A stretch of DNA of 64,000 bases from contig CP012156.1 in the NCBI GenBank assembly GCA_001602435.1, positions 1,508,001 through 1,572,000 on the forward strand, written 5' to 3'. Positions 50,917 to 60,143 of the stretch are shown here, one piece after another. Position 1 is the stretch's first letter. Every line of letters begins with the position of its first letter. Both the position numbers and the translations under genes were made by a program. This DNA comes from Hyphomonadaceae bacterium UKL13-1 (GTDB lineage: Bacteria > Pseudomonadota > Alphaproteobacteria > Caulobacterales > Aquidulcibacteraceae). The notes under the pieces are model-generated. The model saw only the letters and a list, made by a program, of their open reading frames with translations, did not search any database and had not been told where the DNA came from.

Positions 50917-51189
50917 TTATGGACCTGCCATATAGTCATAAACATCGGCTTCGCCGGTGATTTCAACTGAAATCTTGTCATCATCCAGTTGGATATCGCC
51001 ACGGGCCACAGGGTGGTTATTGACCAAGACCCAAACGGGGTCATTCGGCGAGGCCGTGAGCGGAATAACCGCGCCGCGACCCATCCGGAGCAATTGGTGC
51101 ATGGGCAAGGAAGATCGTCCGACCAAGACCGAAATTTCGACCATGACCTTCTCAATCTGCGAGGGGGGGTGTTCACTATCATCTGTCAC
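50917..51189 (-). CDS. FliN/SpoA-domain protein, 90 aa
   Basis: This short protein is almost entirely a SpoA (FliM/FliN C-terminal) domain. KVMVEISVLVGRSSLPMHQLLRMGRGAVIPL, then PVWVLVNNHPVARGDIQL and KISVEITGE match the FliN fold of the flagellar C-ring switch. A GTG start at 51189 (TDDSEHPPSQ next) is inferred since the reading frame upstream has no homologous region; its ribosome-binding site is weak. No other flagellar genes are in the window, so whether it is the working FliN or a stray paralogue is open. It is divergent from lipB. Confidence 0.85.
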   Translation of the reverse strand: MTDDSEHPPSQIEKVMVEISVLVGRSSLPMHQLLRMGRGAVIPLTASPNDPVWVLVNNHPVARGDIQLDDDKISVEITGEADVYDYMAGP

Positions 51190-51264
51190 GAGACTAGATA
51201 GAGCCCAGGAGTGTTGGAACTTGGTTAACGCGCGTAAAGATACTGCAAATTCTGGAGAAAAAAC

Positions 51265-51933
51265 GTGATTGAATGGGCCGTATCGGAAAAGCCGGTCGAA
51301 TATGAGGCTGCGGTGGCCTTTATGGAGGGCCGCGCGGCTGAAATTGCGGCTGGAGCGGCGAATCAATTGGTTTGGTTGCTGGAGCATCCGCCCCTTTATA
51401 GCGCGGGTACCAGTGCGAAACCGTCAGACCTCCTGCCCGGCGCAAGCTTTCCGGTGTTCAAGAGCGGACGTGGCGGGCAATATACCTATCATGGCCCCGG
51501 CCAACGTATTGCCTATCTCATGCTCGACCTGCGGCATCATAAGCGCGACGTACGCGCCTTTGTTCAATCCGTCGAAAACTGGGTAATCGACGCGCTGGCC
51601 CAATTTGCAATCAAGGGCGAACTGCGTTGTGGCCGCGTCGGCGTTTGGGTTGACCGCACCCATCCAGGCTATGCCCGTCACGAAGACAAAATCGCCGCTG
51701 TGGGCTTAAGGGTCAAAAAATGGGTCAGCTTTCACGGCATCAGCCTGAATGTGGAGCCAGATCTCACCCACTTTGATGGAATCATCCCGTGCGGCATTTC
51801 TGAAAGCGGTCTGGGCGTGACCAGCCTTGTCGATCTGGGCCATCCGGTTACCTATGGAGAAGTCGACGAAGCGTTACGGCAAACTTTTGTGGCTCGCTTT
51901 GGACCGGTGACATCGGTTGCTGCGCCCCTTTAA
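51265..51933 (+). CDS. lipB: Octanoyl (lipoyl) transferase
   Basis: LipB moves octanoate from acyl-carrier protein onto the E2 and GcvH lipoyl domains; LipA (at 14 kb) then inserts sulfur. The 222-residue protein shows the signature [21 protein letters not shown], the catalytic Lys in [24 protein letters not shown], and the active-site Cys in [22 protein letters not shown] start at 51265 ([16 protein letters not shown]). A hairpin follows the stop codon. Confidence 0.96.
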   Translation: MIEWAVSEKPVEYEAAVAFMEGRAAEIAAGAANQLVWLLEHPPLYSAGTSAKPSDLLPGASFPVFKSGRGGQYTYHGPGQRIAYLMLDLRHHKRDVRAFVQSVENWVIDALAQFAIKGELRCGRVGVWVDRTHPGYARHEDKIAAVGLRVKKWVSFHGISLNVEPDLTHFDGIIPCGISESGLGVTSLVDLGHPVTYGEVDEALRQTFVARFGPVTSVAAPL

Positions 51934-51967
51934 TGGCCAAGCTTCTGCCTTCGCGTAGAAGGCCATT
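51932..51967. other. Inverted repeat after lipB
   Basis: AATGGCC (51932-51938) pairs with GGCCATT (51961-51967), with an inner TTCT/AGAA pair (51943-51946 with 51957-51960). It starts at the lipB stop codon and ends 12 bases before the next gene. No T run follows, so it may be a weak terminator or a processing/stability hairpin. Confidence 0.4.
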
Positions 51968-51979
51968 GACGCAAAGCCA

Positions 51980-53134
51980 ATGGCTGATATGCCCCTGCAT
52001 ATGAACCTGTCTGTCGCCAAACCGCTTCTCCTGCCTCTCGCGCTCGCAGGCTTATTCATCACCCCGGCACAAGCGCAAAGCGTGCCTAAGGATTATCGCG
52101 ATTGGAGTGTGAGCTGCAGCAATATCAAGACCTGCACCGCGATTTCGATCTCTGGCCTCAATGAAATGGGCATCGGCACACGCCCGCGCGGCGTTGCAGT
52201 CGACACGGAAATGGGCTGGCTTTGGGTAGAGCTTGAAGCGGGGCCAAGCGCCAAGCCAAAGATCATTTATTCAGGCCTCTATGATGCAAGCCAGACCAGC
52301 AACAAGGAAGGCAGCTTGCGCATCGTGGGTCGGGACGGGCGGCCTTTAGCAAACGGTGTCTTTGTGCTGACAGCCCATGAGAGCGGCGCAAGCCAATTGC
52401 GTGGTGCAGATGTGGATCGGTTCATCGCTGTAGCCAAATCGGGCCAAGCAATTGTTTATTCAAGCGGAACCAGTCGGACCGTTCAATCCTTTGCCAGCCT
52501 ATCGGGGTTTGTTGCCGCCCTTCGCGCCATAGAAGCGCTTCAAGGACGCACAGGCACTGTCGCCGCTTGGGTGGATGTGGGCAAGCTGGCGCGCGAGCGC
52601 GTGCCCCCTGCCCCGGCAGCCCCACGCGTGAATGCGCTTGGTTTTACCAAGCTATCGAGCCGAACCACGGTACCGAAACTGGTGAGCGACCGCCGTAAGG
52701 CTGAATGCGACGATAGCGACCGATTAGATCCCGGCGGTCAGGGCATTGAGGGCTTCAATCTCGGCAAGGGCCGCACCTTATGGGCAATCCCCTGTGGCGC
52801 TGGGGCCTATAATATGTGGTCAAAATTCTATCTGCAGACCAATTCAACCAAGCTGGAACCTTATCGATTCTCGACGCCAGAGCCTGCCGCTGACGAGGAA
52901 GATGCCAATAGCCTTGTGAATGTCAGCATTGAGCCTGAAACCGGCCAAATCAGTGCCTTTTCAAAAGGCCGCGGCATTGGCGATTGCGGATCGGCGCAAA
53001 CCTACACTTGGGACGGCACAAACTTTGTGTTGACGAGCTTAATCGAGATGAACGCTTGCAGCGGGCTGATGCCCGATTTCTGGCCCGTGCGGATCAAAAC
53101 CGAAGTGGTGGCGCCCATCAAATCCAAGCGCTAG
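51980..53134 (+). CDS. DUF1176 family exported protein
   Basis: This 384-residue protein has a signal peptide (about residues 8-34, NLSVAKPLLLPLALAGLFIT, ending AQAQ) and the DUF1176 layout. The mature part begins PKDYRDWSVSCSNIKTCTAIS, with the paired Cys of the family. GRTGTVAAWVDVG and, after an Arg-Lys-Cys block (DRRKAECDDSDR), LWAIPCGAGAYNMW are also conserved. The C-terminal GIGDCGSAQTYTWDGTNFVLTSL closes the domain. Function is unknown; it is probably periplasmic with disulfides. The start may be the later ATG at 52001. Confidence 0.85.
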   Translation: MADMPLHMNLSVAKPLLLPLALAGLFITPAQAQSVPKDYRDWSVSCSNIKTCTAISISGLNEMGIGTRPRGVAVDTEMGWLWVELEAGPSAKPKIIYSGLYDASQTSNKEGSLRIVGRDGRPLANGVFVLTAHESGASQLRGADVDRFIAVAKSGQAIVYSSGTSRTVQSFASLSGFVAALRAIEALQGRTGTVAAWVDVGKLARERVPPAPAAPRVNALGFTKLSSRTTVPKLVSDRRKAECDDSDRLDPGGQGIEGFNLGKGRTLWAIPCGAGAYNMWSKFYLQTNSTKLEPYRFSTPEPAADEEDANSLVNVSIEPETGQISAFSKGRGIGDCGSAQTYTWDGTNFVLTSLIEMNACSGLMPDFWPVRIKTEVVAPIKSKR

Positions 53135-53161
53135 AAGCGCTGGGGCAATTACAGCCCCAGC
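53134..53161. terminator. Hairpin between DUF1176 gene and gatB
   Basis: A perfect 8-bp stem GCTGGGGC (53139-53146) with GCCCCAGC (53154-53161) closes a 7-base AT-rich loop; three more flanking pairs (GAA with TTC) can form across a small bulge. It fills the 14-base gap between these convergent genes and includes the gatB stop codon, so it could serve both directions. Confidence 0.5.
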
Positions 53162-54642
53162 TTCGCCTTGATCACTTCATTGATGACCGCAGGGCTGGCT
53201 TTGCCGCCGGTTGCCTTCATCAATTGGCCAACCCACCAACCAAGCGCTTTAGGCTTGGTCCGGGCTTCCTCAACCTTGTCAGGGTTAGCGGCGATCAACG
53301 CGTCGACCGTCTCTTCGATCAGGCCCGTATCGGTTTCTTGCTTCAGACCTTCACGCTCCACGATGACCAAGGGCGCGTCGCCAGTTTCAATCATGCGCGG
53401 GAAGACGTCCTTGGCAATCTTACCATTGATTGTGCCATTGCCGATCAGATCGACCAATTCACCCAAACGCTCAGCCGAAACAGGGGTCTCGGCCAAGGTC
53501 TTGTCATGCTTATTCAGCCAGCCGAACAATTCAACCGTCATCCAGCTATTCACCAGCTTAGCATCACGGCCTTTGGCTGCGGTCTCAAAGAAGTCTGCCG
53601 CATCCTTGTCTGATACCAGCACGGCCGCGTCATAGGGCGAGAGGCCATAATCGGCTTTGAAGCGCTGCTTCTTGGCGTCGGGCAGCTCTGGTAGGCTGGC
53701 TTTGATCGCATCCACCCAAGCTTGATCCAGCTCTAGAGGCAATAGATCCGGGTCTGGGAAATAGCGATAATCATGCGCATCTTCTTTCGAACGCATGGAA
53801 CGTGTTTTGCCTGTCTTCACATCGAACAAGCGGGTTTGTTGCGTGATGGTACCGCCATCTTCGAGAATCTCAATTTGGCGGCGCGCTTCATAATCAACAG
53901 CCAAGGCGACATAACGCGTCGAATTCACATTCTTGATTTCACAGCGCGTGCCGAAAGGCGTACCGGGCTTGCGCACCGACACATTGACGTCTGCCCGCAT
54001 CGAGCCTTCATCCATATTGCCGTCGCAGGTGCCAAGGTAGCGGACCAAAGCGCGCAATGTTTTGAAGTAATTGGCCGCTTCCTCACTCGACCGGATGTCG
54101 GGCTTGGAGACGATTTCCATCAAGGCACAGCCCGAACGGTTCAAATCGACATAGGTGGCGCGCGGGTCGAGATCATGGATCGACTTGCCGGCATCTTGTT
54201 CCAAGTGAATGCGCTCAATACGAATGGGAACCGTTTCGCCATTATCGCAATCAACGTTCAACGTGCCCTCACCCACAATTGGGTGGGCGAACTGGCTGAT
54301 TTGATAGCCTTGTGGCAAATCGGGATAGAAGTAATTCTTCCGATCAAACCGGCTCCACAAATTGATCTTAGCCCCAAGGCCAAGGCCAGTCCGCACCGCT
54401 TGCTCAACGCAATAGCGGTTCAAGACAGGCAACATGCCGGGCATGCCCGCGTCCACTAGGCTGACATGGGCGTTTGGTGCGCCGCCATAAGAGGCGCTAG
54501 CACCGGAAAACAGCTTAGACTGCGCACTCACCTGCGCGTGGACTTCAAGGCCCACTATGATTTCCCAATCACCCGTGGCCCCAGCCACAAGTTGGTCGGG
54601 ACGGGCGGAGCGGATATCAAGATCATTAGCGAGTGTGGTCAT
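53149..54642 (-). CDS. gatB: Asp-tRNA(Asn)/Glu-tRNA(Gln) amidotransferase subunit B
   Basis: GatB is the kinase/tRNA-binding subunit of the GatCAB amidotransferase that makes Gln-tRNA(Gln) and Asn-tRNA(Asn) from misacylated precursors. The 497-residue protein shows [83 protein letters not shown] and [27 protein letters not shown]. The C-terminal Yqey-like tail ends [19 protein letters not shown]. The ATG at 54642 is chosen because homology begins there; the frame extends further up without a matching region. No gatA or gatC lies beside it; a HicAB module starts divergently 242 bases upstream. Confidence 0.97.
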   Translation of the reverse strand: MTTLANDLDIRSARPDQLVAGATGDWEIIVGLEVHAQVSAQSKLFSGASASYGGAPNAHVSLVDAGMPGMLPVLNRYCVEQAVRTGLGLGAKINLWSRFDRKNYFYPDLPQGYQISQFAHPIVGEGTLNVDCDNGETVPIRIERIHLEQDAGKSIHDLDPRATYVDLNRSGCALMEIVSKPDIRSSEEAANYFKTLRALVRYLGTCDGNMDEGSMRADVNVSVRKPGTPFGTRCEIKNVNSTRYVALAVDYEARRQIEILEDGGTITQQTRLFDVKTGKTRSMRSKEDAHDYRYFPDPDLLPLELDQAWVDAIKASLPELPDAKKQRFKADYGLSPYDAAVLVSDKDAADFFETAAKGRDAKLVNSWMTVELFGWLNKHDKTLAETPVSAERLGELVDLIGNGTINGKIAKDVFPRMIETGDAPLVIVEREGLKQETDTGLIEETVDALIAANPDKVEEARTKPKALGWWVGQLMKATGGKASPAVINEVIKAKLGL

Positions 54643-54831
54643 AATGCCTTCATAACGGGGCAGAGCGGTTTGGCAAAGAACGCAAAACACAAAGAACTGG
54701 CGAGGCTTGTCGGGCACGCCGTTACGCCCAGCGTCAGGATAAGACCGCTTATAGAGGTCGAAACACAACCATCAAGGTGGAAATGATATAAGAACGTGCC
54801 GAAAAACACGCATATCCTACGTACTTTCACC

Positions 54832-54868
54832 TTGCAACATTCCCGAAAATACATATAATAAACGTATT
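54832..54868 (+). promoter_or_regulatory. Promoter and possible operator of hicAB
   Basis: TTGCAA (54832-54837) and TATAAT (54854-54859) are separated by 16 bases, a near-consensus sigma-70 promoter. The inverted repeat AATAC (54848-54852) / GTATT (54864-54868) flanks the -10 element, where binding by the HicB ribbon-helix-helix domain would block transcription. Transcription would start only about 10-20 bases before hicA. Confidence 0.6.
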
Positions 54869-54883
54869 ACAGGAATGAATTTG

Positions 54884-55090
54884 ATGGCGAAGACCAAGGT
54901 AATCGGCACCCGTGAGATTCAAAAAATTCTGAAGGAAAACGGATTTTGGGTTGAACGAACAAAAGGAAGTCACGAACGCTGGACCAATGGCCCTCTGAGC
55001 GTAACCATCATTACCAATACCGACGCTTTTAAATTGAAGACATTACGCAGCATATACCGACAGGCTGGTCTTCCTTGGCCGCCAAGTTAA
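54884..55090 (+). CDS. hicA: HicA-family mRNA interferase toxin
   Basis: This 68-residue protein has the dsRBD-like HicA fold: REIQKILKENGFWVERTKGSHERWTNG, with the active-site His in KGSH, then SVTIITNTDAFKLKTLRSIYRQAGL. HicA toxins cleave mRNA and tmRNA independently of the ribosome until HicB neutralises them. The ATG at 54884 is favoured for its spacing from AGGA; an ATG at 54875 is also possible. It is upstream of its antitoxin, the usual hicA-hicB order, but a 114-base gap separates the two genes, whereas typical hicAB genes are almost adjacent. Confidence 0.88.
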   Translation: MAKTKVIGTREIQKILKENGFWVERTKGSHERWTNGPLSVTIITNTDAFKLKTLRSIYRQAGLPWPPS

Positions 55091-55204
55091 AGGGGCAGAC
55101 TAGGATAGAAACGAGCAGGAAGAATACCTGTCAAATTGAGATGAAGAAACAAGACGTCAAGATCGTGACCAAGTGTGCAGTAAAGGCACGACAGGAGTTG
55201 AGAC

Positions 55205-55726
55205 ATGCGAACTGATTTCTATACCTGCGCCTTTACGCGGGACCCAGACGGCGGTTGGACTGCCGTCGTCCTCGACCTGCCAGGCGTTGTGAGCGAGGGC
55301 GAAACCTTCGCAGAAGCCCAATCCAATATCAGCGAAGCCCTAGAACTGGATGTTGAAGCCCGTCGCGCCCGGCCAGAGGCAGTGCCTACGCCACGACCAA
55401 TTGCAGATCTTATGGATGATCCGGACTTGGCCGGGGAGCTGGACGGAGCAACCTTGGTTCAGATTGCTGCACCCTTACCGCCGCCAAAGTCTGTTCCCAT
55501 CACGATGACGATTGATGACCACTTGCTGGCCAATGTAGATCAACTCGCTAAGTTTCTGCGGGTCAGCAGAAGCAGCTTCTTTGCGGATGCTGTTCGAGAC
55601 AAAATGGAGAGCCTAACCGGCAAGCTGTCGCCCTATGATATTCGTGTCGATTCATCTGCGGGTGAGGCAATCGAGGCTCGCCCTATCTCCAAACGGCGGA
55701 CGACCAAGCGGCGCGTGGTAGCCTGA
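55205..55726 (+). CDS. hicB: HicB-family antitoxin with ribbon-helix-helix domain
   Basis: The 173-residue protein opens with the degenerate RNase H-like HicB fold (FYTCAFTRDPDGGWTAVVLDLPGVVSEGETFAEAQSNISEAL), which traps HicA. The C-terminal half has a ribbon-helix-helix-like DNA-binding motif, VPITMTIDDHLLANVDQLAKFLRVSRSSFFADAVRDKM. The tail is basic (SKRRTTKRRVVA). It is longer than minimal HicB. Together with hicA it forms a type II toxin-antitoxin module. The promoter palindrome before hicA is its probable target. Confidence 0.88.
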   Translation: MRTDFYTCAFTRDPDGGWTAVVLDLPGVVSEGETFAEAQSNISEALELDVEARRARPEAVPTPRPIADLMDDPDLAGELDGATLVQIAAPLPPPKSVPITMTIDDHLLANVDQLAKFLRVSRSSFFADAVRDKMESLTGKLSPYDIRVDSSAGEAIEARPISKRRTTKRRVVA

Positions 55727-55806
55727 TCCTAGGCCGAAGCTTGAAACAGGCGACCAGCATTGGTCATCCATTCTTTCATTCGAAACGCGACACCTTGAAA
55801 GGGGGG

Positions 55807-55883
55807 TGGCGACCCAAGCAGGGCTCGAACCTGCGACCGTCCGCTTAGAAGGCGGATGCTCTATCCTGCTGAGCTATTGGGCC
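55807..55883 (-). tRNA. tRNA-Arg (anticodon TCT)
   Basis: A 77-nt tRNA. The acceptor stem GGCCCAA pairs with TTGGGTC (one G:T), then discriminator G and an encoded CCA (55807-55809 on plus as TGG). The loop CTTCTAA carries anticodon TCT, reading AGA and AGG. Its first base coincides with the last base of the NDUFS4-like gene's stop codon upstream (55883). Confidence 0.97.
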
Positions 55884-56191
55884 TAGTGAGACCAGGGTTC
55901 ACGGCGGTAAAAGGTGAAATTATCAGAGTACGCACGCGGAATGCGCTTAGGCTCTTGCCGATCAATAACCTGAAACGCCAGATTATATTTCTGCGCATAG
56001 GCAATTGCCTCGTCGCGCGTATCAAAGGTCAGACGCACTTGGCCTTGGGTATCGGATGATGAGGTCCAGCCCATCAAGGGGTCAGACGAGCGGACAGCGT
56101 TTGATTCAAACTCCAACATCCAAACATTGCTCTTGGCCCGGCCCGACTGCATGGCGGTTTTGGCTGGACGGTAAATTTTTGCAAATGTCAT
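55883..56191 (-). CDS. NDUFS4-like complex I accessory subunit
   Basis: This 102-residue protein resembles the ETC complex I 18-kDa (NDUFS4/AQDQ) family, an accessory subunit of NADH:ubiquinone oxidoreductase kept in alphaproteobacteria and mitochondria. Seen are AKIYRPAKTAMQSGRAKSN, WMLEFESNAVRSSDPLMGWTSSSDT, VRLTFDTRDEAIAYAQKYNLAF, and the C-terminal PRAYSDNFTFYRREPWSH with the NF-x-x-R pattern. It is soluble and binds the peripheral arm. It overlaps the tRNA-Arg by one base on the same strand, so a common transcript is likely. The main nuo genes are not in the window. Confidence 0.93.
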   Translation of the reverse strand: MTFAKIYRPAKTAMQSGRAKSNVWMLEFESNAVRSSDPLMGWTSSSDTQGQVRLTFDTRDEAIAYAQKYNLAFQVIDRQEPKRIPRAYSDNFTFYRREPWSH

Positions 56192-56292
56192 GAAGGCCTC
56201 GAAACTAGATGTCTCATCATGAGCGCGTTCGGCAGAAATGTAAAAGCGGGCAATGCATTAAAACAGCATGTCCCGCTTGTAACATCGACCAA

Positions 56293-56372
<80 letters not shown>

Positions 56373-56438
56373 AGAGGCGGGCGTATAGCGCGACCAGACC
56401 GATGAGGGCAAGCGCTCTAAACAGATTTTACTGAAGTC

Positions 56439-56939
56439 TCATTTTTTTGCGCGAGCGGGCGCGAAAATTCGATGGGTTACGCGCTGGCCTGCAGCCAATC
56501 CCAACCGGCGAGATTCACCAGCGCCAATCTCAAGAACCGCCAGCACTGGGCCGTCTGACGGGATCAGCGCCCGCGACAAGGGCTGTGCATTGGCCGCAAT
56601 ATTGGCGATGCGCCCATCGGCACGAATGAAAATCAGGTCGAGCGAAACGAGCGTGTTTTCCATCCAAAAGGTTGCCGCTTCTGGCGTTTTAAAATCAAAC
56701 AACATGCCCGTGCCGCGGGGCACGTTGGTCCGCCACATCATCCCTATCTCACGCGAACGTGGGGTATCTGCCATTTCCACATTGAAAGACCGAACACCCG
56801 ACGGCGTCGCGATGGACAATTTTTCAACCCTTAGGCCGCGCTGCGGCCCTTCAATCGCTACCGCTTGGGCAAACGATGTGGACGGAAGGGCGACACAAGC
56901 CATGAAGGCGAGGAGAATGAAGTGCAGAAGCTTTGTCAT
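56439..56939 (-). CDS. DUF192 family exported protein
   Basis: This 166-residue protein has a signal peptide (TKLLHFILLAFMACVALPST, ending SFAQA) and a DUF192 domain. SFNVEMADTPRSREIGMMWR, GMLFDFKTPEAATFWMENT, SLDLIFIRADGRIANI, and VLAVLEIGAGESRRLGLAAG are the family blocks. Function is unknown; the family is a small beta barrel seen in many bacteria and archaea. GGGAAGGGC directly before the ATG at 56939 supports the start. It follows the double cold-shock gene by 84 bases on the same strand, an arrangement common in alphaproteobacteria. Confidence 0.93.
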   Translation of the reverse strand: MTKLLHFILLAFMACVALPSTSFAQAVAIEGPQRGLRVEKLSIATPSGVRSFNVEMADTPRSREIGMMWRTNVPRGTGMLFDFKTPEAATFWMENTLVSLDLIFIRADGRIANIAANAQPLSRALIPSDGPVLAVLEIGAGESRRLGLAAGQRVTHRIFAPARAKK

Positions 56940-57023
56940 GCCCTTCCCTATCACGACCTGTTGAGGTCCGCCAAGATGGCAGACACGCGCCAAACCGGTA
57001 GAGACTTAGCCCACGTTAAGCTG

Positions 57024-57551
57024 TCAGGCACGCACGACCGCAGTCGCCACTGCACCTTTGGCGCTGCGCTCCACCCGAGCGCGCAACACTTCCCCGCCGT
57101 CGACCATATCAATCCCGCCGCGGCGCAGTGTGGCCACGTGGACGAAGATATCTTCAGACTCTGCGCCATCGCTGGTCAGGCCCGCAAAACCATAGCCTTT
57201 GGATCGATTGAACCATTTGACGGTGACCGGAACAAATTGATCCACATCTTCCGGCGGTGGCCGGAACACGGGTCGCAGGCTCAAAATACCGACAACCTGC
57301 AGGCCGCGATCGCCCTCCGCGGTCAAAACGGTGACCTCATCGCCTTCCTTGGGGATTGCGGTGGCGTGCTTCCGCAGCACGCTGACGTGCAGTAAAGCGT
57401 CGATTTCACGAGGATTCTCGCTGTCACCGACCTTTAGCTGGACAAAGCCAAAGCCTTTGACAGGGTCAAACCATTTTACAATGCCTTCAGCCAAGGAGCC
57501 TAATGGTTCTTTACCCATGGCTAGGACGGTTTCTAATAATTGATGTGTCAC
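57024..57551 (-). CDS. Cold-shock protein with two CSD domains
   Basis: This 175-residue protein has two cold-shock domains: residues about 22-90 ([18 protein letters not shown], with RNP1-like KGFGFV and LLHVSVL) and about 108-172 ([17 protein letters not shown] and [13 protein letters not shown]). Each binds single-stranded RNA or DNA, as in CspD-type double-domain proteins of alphaproteobacteria. The first domain has an insertion ([12 protein letters not shown]) in its RNP region. GTG start at 57551 with AAGGGA about ten bases upstream. The 260-base region upstream toward parE holds no evident gene. Confidence 0.93.
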   Translation of the reverse strand: MTHQLLETVLAMGKEPLGSLAEGIVKWFDPVKGFGFVQLKVGDSENPREIDALLHVSVLRKHATAIPKEGDEVTVLTAEGDRGLQVVGILSLRPVFRPPPEDVDQFVPVTVKWFNRSKGYGFAGLTSDGAESEDIFVHVATLRRGGIDMVDGGEVLRARVERSAKGAVATAVVRA

Positions 57552-57811
57552 AACTCTTGATCCCTTCGCTCAAATTGGTACAGCGCGAGGCTTGTCACGC
57601 GGGACTTCTAGATCGAGCTCTAGGAGAGCCCCCCGCACCCGAGCCCTAACGTTACTATACGGTAAGTAAACACAGGGTTTACAAGAGCGCAAGATGTTTA
57701 TGGAGAGAGCGAAAGCCGCTGTTAGCTACCACAAAGGCTTGACCCACAGCCCAAACAAGAGCCCATATCAGGCCGCTTTCATCCGCATTAGAATTCAAGG
57801 AATCCCGCCGA

Positions 57812-59827
57812 ATGGCTGCCAATGCCGCTCCGAAATCTGGTTTGTTTGATGACCTAGAGCCCGCAGGTGTCTCTGCAGCCACCGCAGGTTATTCCGCGAA
57901 GGATATTGAGGTTCTCGAAGGCCTAGAGCCCGTTCGCAAGCGGCCTGGCATGTATATTGGCGGCACCGATGCGCGCGCCATGCACCATTTGTTTGCCGAA
58001 GTGCTCGACAATTCAATGGATGAAGCAGTTGCAGGTCACGCCACCCGGATTGAAGTAACCTTAGAGGCCGATGGCGCGCTTGCCGTTTCCGATAATGGGC
58101 GCGGCATTCCCATCGACCCGCATCCCAAATATGTCGACAAATCTGCCCTTGAAGTCGTCATGACCGTTTTGCATGCGGGCGGTAAATTCTCAGACAAAGC
58201 CTATCAGACTTCGGGTGGCTTGCACGGCGTGGGTGTGTCGGTGGTCAATGCGCTGTCCGATCGCCTCGAAGTCGAAGTGGCGCGCGACAAGCGGCTTTAT
58301 CGCATGGCGTTCTCACGCGGCATCCCACAAGGCCCGATTGAACATTTGGGTCCCGTCCATAATCGTCGCGGCACAGTTGTGCGGTTTCACCCCGATCCAG
58401 ACATCTTCGGCGAAGGCGCAAGTTTGGACCCGGCGCGCTTATTCCGCATGGCGCGGTCCAAGGCCTATTTGTTCCGCGGCGTTGAAATTCGCTGGAAGTG
58501 CGCGCCAGAACGTATCCGGCCCGGCGATTCCACACCTTTGGAAGAAGTCTTGTGCTTCCCGAACGGTCTGGCCGATTACCTCCAAGGCAGTATTGGTGAA
58601 GCCCCCACTGTCACCACCACCATGTTTGCTGGCCGCACGGCCCAATCTGGCGGTCATGGCGCGGTTGAATGGGCTTTGACGTGGGGTGTACGTGGTTTTG
58701 GCGACCGCGACGGGTTCTTGCTGTCCTATTGCAATACCATCCCGACGCCAGAAGGCGGCACGCATGAACAGGGCCTGCGGACCGTCATCTCCAAGGGCTT
58801 GCGCAATTATGGGGAGTTGGTGGGCGATAAAAAGGCTGCCCAAATCACCTCTGAAGACGTGTTTGGCACCGCAGCAGCGCTGATCAGCGTGTTCGTGCGC
58901 GAACCTGAATTTGTCGGCCAAACCAAGGACCGGCTGGCAACCGCAGAAGCAGCCCGCATTGTTGAAAATGCCATCCGCGATCCGTTTGACCAATGGCTTG
59001 GCGCAAGCCCGCGTGAAGCCCGCGCCTTGCTGGATTGGGCGATTGCCCAAGCCGATGACCGTCTGAAGCGGCGGAAGGAAAAAGAAGTCCAGCGCCAAAG
59101 CGCCACGCGCAAATTGCGCTTACCGGGCAAGCTGGCCGATTGCGCGCGCCAAGATGCGATTGGGACCGAAATCTTCATCGTCGAAGGCGATTCGGCAGGT
59201 GGCAGTGCCAAACAGGCGCGCGACCGAAATACCCAAGCCATTTTACCCCTGCGTGGTAAAATCTTGAACGTCGCCAGCGCAGGTGGGGATAAGCTTGCGG
59301 GCAATCAGGAACTCTCCGACCTCGCCCTTGCACTGGGTGTTGCACCTGGCAGCAAGTTCCGGGTGCAGGATTTACGCTATGAACGCGTCATCATCATGAC
59401 GGACGCTGACGTCGACGGGGCGCATATCGCCGCTTTGCTGGCCACCTATTTCTTCCGCGCCATGCCGCAATTGGTCCATTCAGGCCGCTTGTTTGTGGCT
59501 TTGCCGCCGCTCTATCGCCTGACACATGGCGGCAAGACGGTTTATGCCAAGAATGATGCGCATAAGGATGAGTTGTTGAAGACCGCCTTCAACCCGCGCG
59601 CCAAAGTCGAAATCGGTCGCTTCAAAGGCTTGGGCGAAATGATGCCGGCGCAATTGAAAGTCACGACCATGAACCCGGCCACCCGCACACTTGCGCGCTT
59701 GGTTATCCCCGAGGGTGATTTGCCAAGTGTGGGCGAGCTCGTTGAGACATTGATGGGGCGCAAGCCTGAGCTGCGCTTTAAATGGCTTCAGGAAAATGCC
59801 CGCTACGCGGAAGAGCTGGACGTCTAG
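57812..59827 (+). CDS. parE: DNA topoisomerase IV subunit B
   Basis: ParE is the ATPase subunit of topoisomerase IV, which decatenates sister chromosomes. The 671-residue protein shows the GHKL ATPase site (LDNSMDEAVAGH, VSDNGRGIPID, TSGGLHGVGVSVVNAL) and the transducer region. The Toprim domain has EGDSAGGSAKQARDRNTQAI, PLRGKILNV and DADVDGAHI. The C-terminal GRFKGLGEMMPAQL completes the match. Length and the alphaproteobacterial N-terminal extension (MAANAAPKSGLFDD) agree with ParE rather than GyrB, which is normally longer. AAGGAA precedes the ATG. It is divergent from the cold-shock gene. Confidence 0.97.
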   Translation: MAANAAPKSGLFDDLEPAGVSAATAGYSAKDIEVLEGLEPVRKRPGMYIGGTDARAMHHLFAEVLDNSMDEAVAGHATRIEVTLEADGALAVSDNGRGIPIDPHPKYVDKSALEVVMTVLHAGGKFSDKAYQTSGGLHGVGVSVVNALSDRLEVEVARDKRLYRMAFSRGIPQGPIEHLGPVHNRRGTVVRFHPDPDIFGEGASLDPARLFRMARSKAYLFRGVEIRWKCAPERIRPGDSTPLEEVLCFPNGLADYLQGSIGEAPTVTTTMFAGRTAQSGGHGAVEWALTWGVRGFGDRDGFLLSYCNTIPTPEGGTHEQGLRTVISKGLRNYGELVGDKKAAQITSEDVFGTAAALISVFVREPEFVGQTKDRLATAEAARIVENAIRDPFDQWLGASPREARALLDWAIAQADDRLKRRKEKEVQRQSATRKLRLPGKLADCARQDAIGTEIFIVEGDSAGGSAKQARDRNTQAILPLRGKILNVASAGGDKLAGNQELSDLALALGVAPGSKFRVQDLRYERVIIMTDADVDGAHIAALLATYFFRAMPQLVHSGRLFVALPPLYRLTHGGKTVYAKNDAHKDELLKTAFNPRAKVEIGRFKGLGEMMPAQLKVTTMNPATRTLARLVIPEGDLPSVGELVETLMGRKPELRFKWLQENARYAEELDV

Positions 59828-59831
59828 GGCG

Positions 59832-60077
59832 ATGCTGGCACTCAAGCCAAATTGCGAATGCTGTGATCGCGATTTGCCCGCAAATAGTGCCGAGGCCTTT
59901 ATCTGCACCTTTGAGTGTACCTATTGCGAGGCTTGCGCCATGGGCAGGCTCTCTGGAACTTGCCCGGCCTGCCAAGGAAATTTGGTCCCGCGCCCGATCC
60001 GGCCAGCCGCCGCTTTGGCCCGCTTTCCCGGACAAATAGAGCGGGCACCGCTTAAGGCCGCGTGCCAAGCAAAATAG
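59832..60077 (+). CDS. DUF1272 zinc-ribbon-like protein
   Basis: This 81-residue protein has three CxxC or CxC clusters: KPNCECCDRDLP, FICTFECTYCEACA and GTCPACQGNL, the pattern of DUF1272, which probably binds zinc. Function is unknown. It starts 4 bases after the parE stop codon in the same direction and may be co-transcribed with parE. An earlier in-frame start inside parE is possible but ATG at 59832 fits the family, whose members begin just before the first Cys. Confidence 0.85.
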   Translation: MLALKPNCECCDRDLPANSAEAFICTFECTYCEACAMGRLSGTCPACQGNLVPRPIRPAAALARFPGQIERAPLKAACQAK

Positions 60078-60143
60078 GTCTGGCCCTCTTGCCCTAGCGC
60101 CCTTTCCGCGCCACACACCGCTAAAGAATGAGGGAGAAACGGC

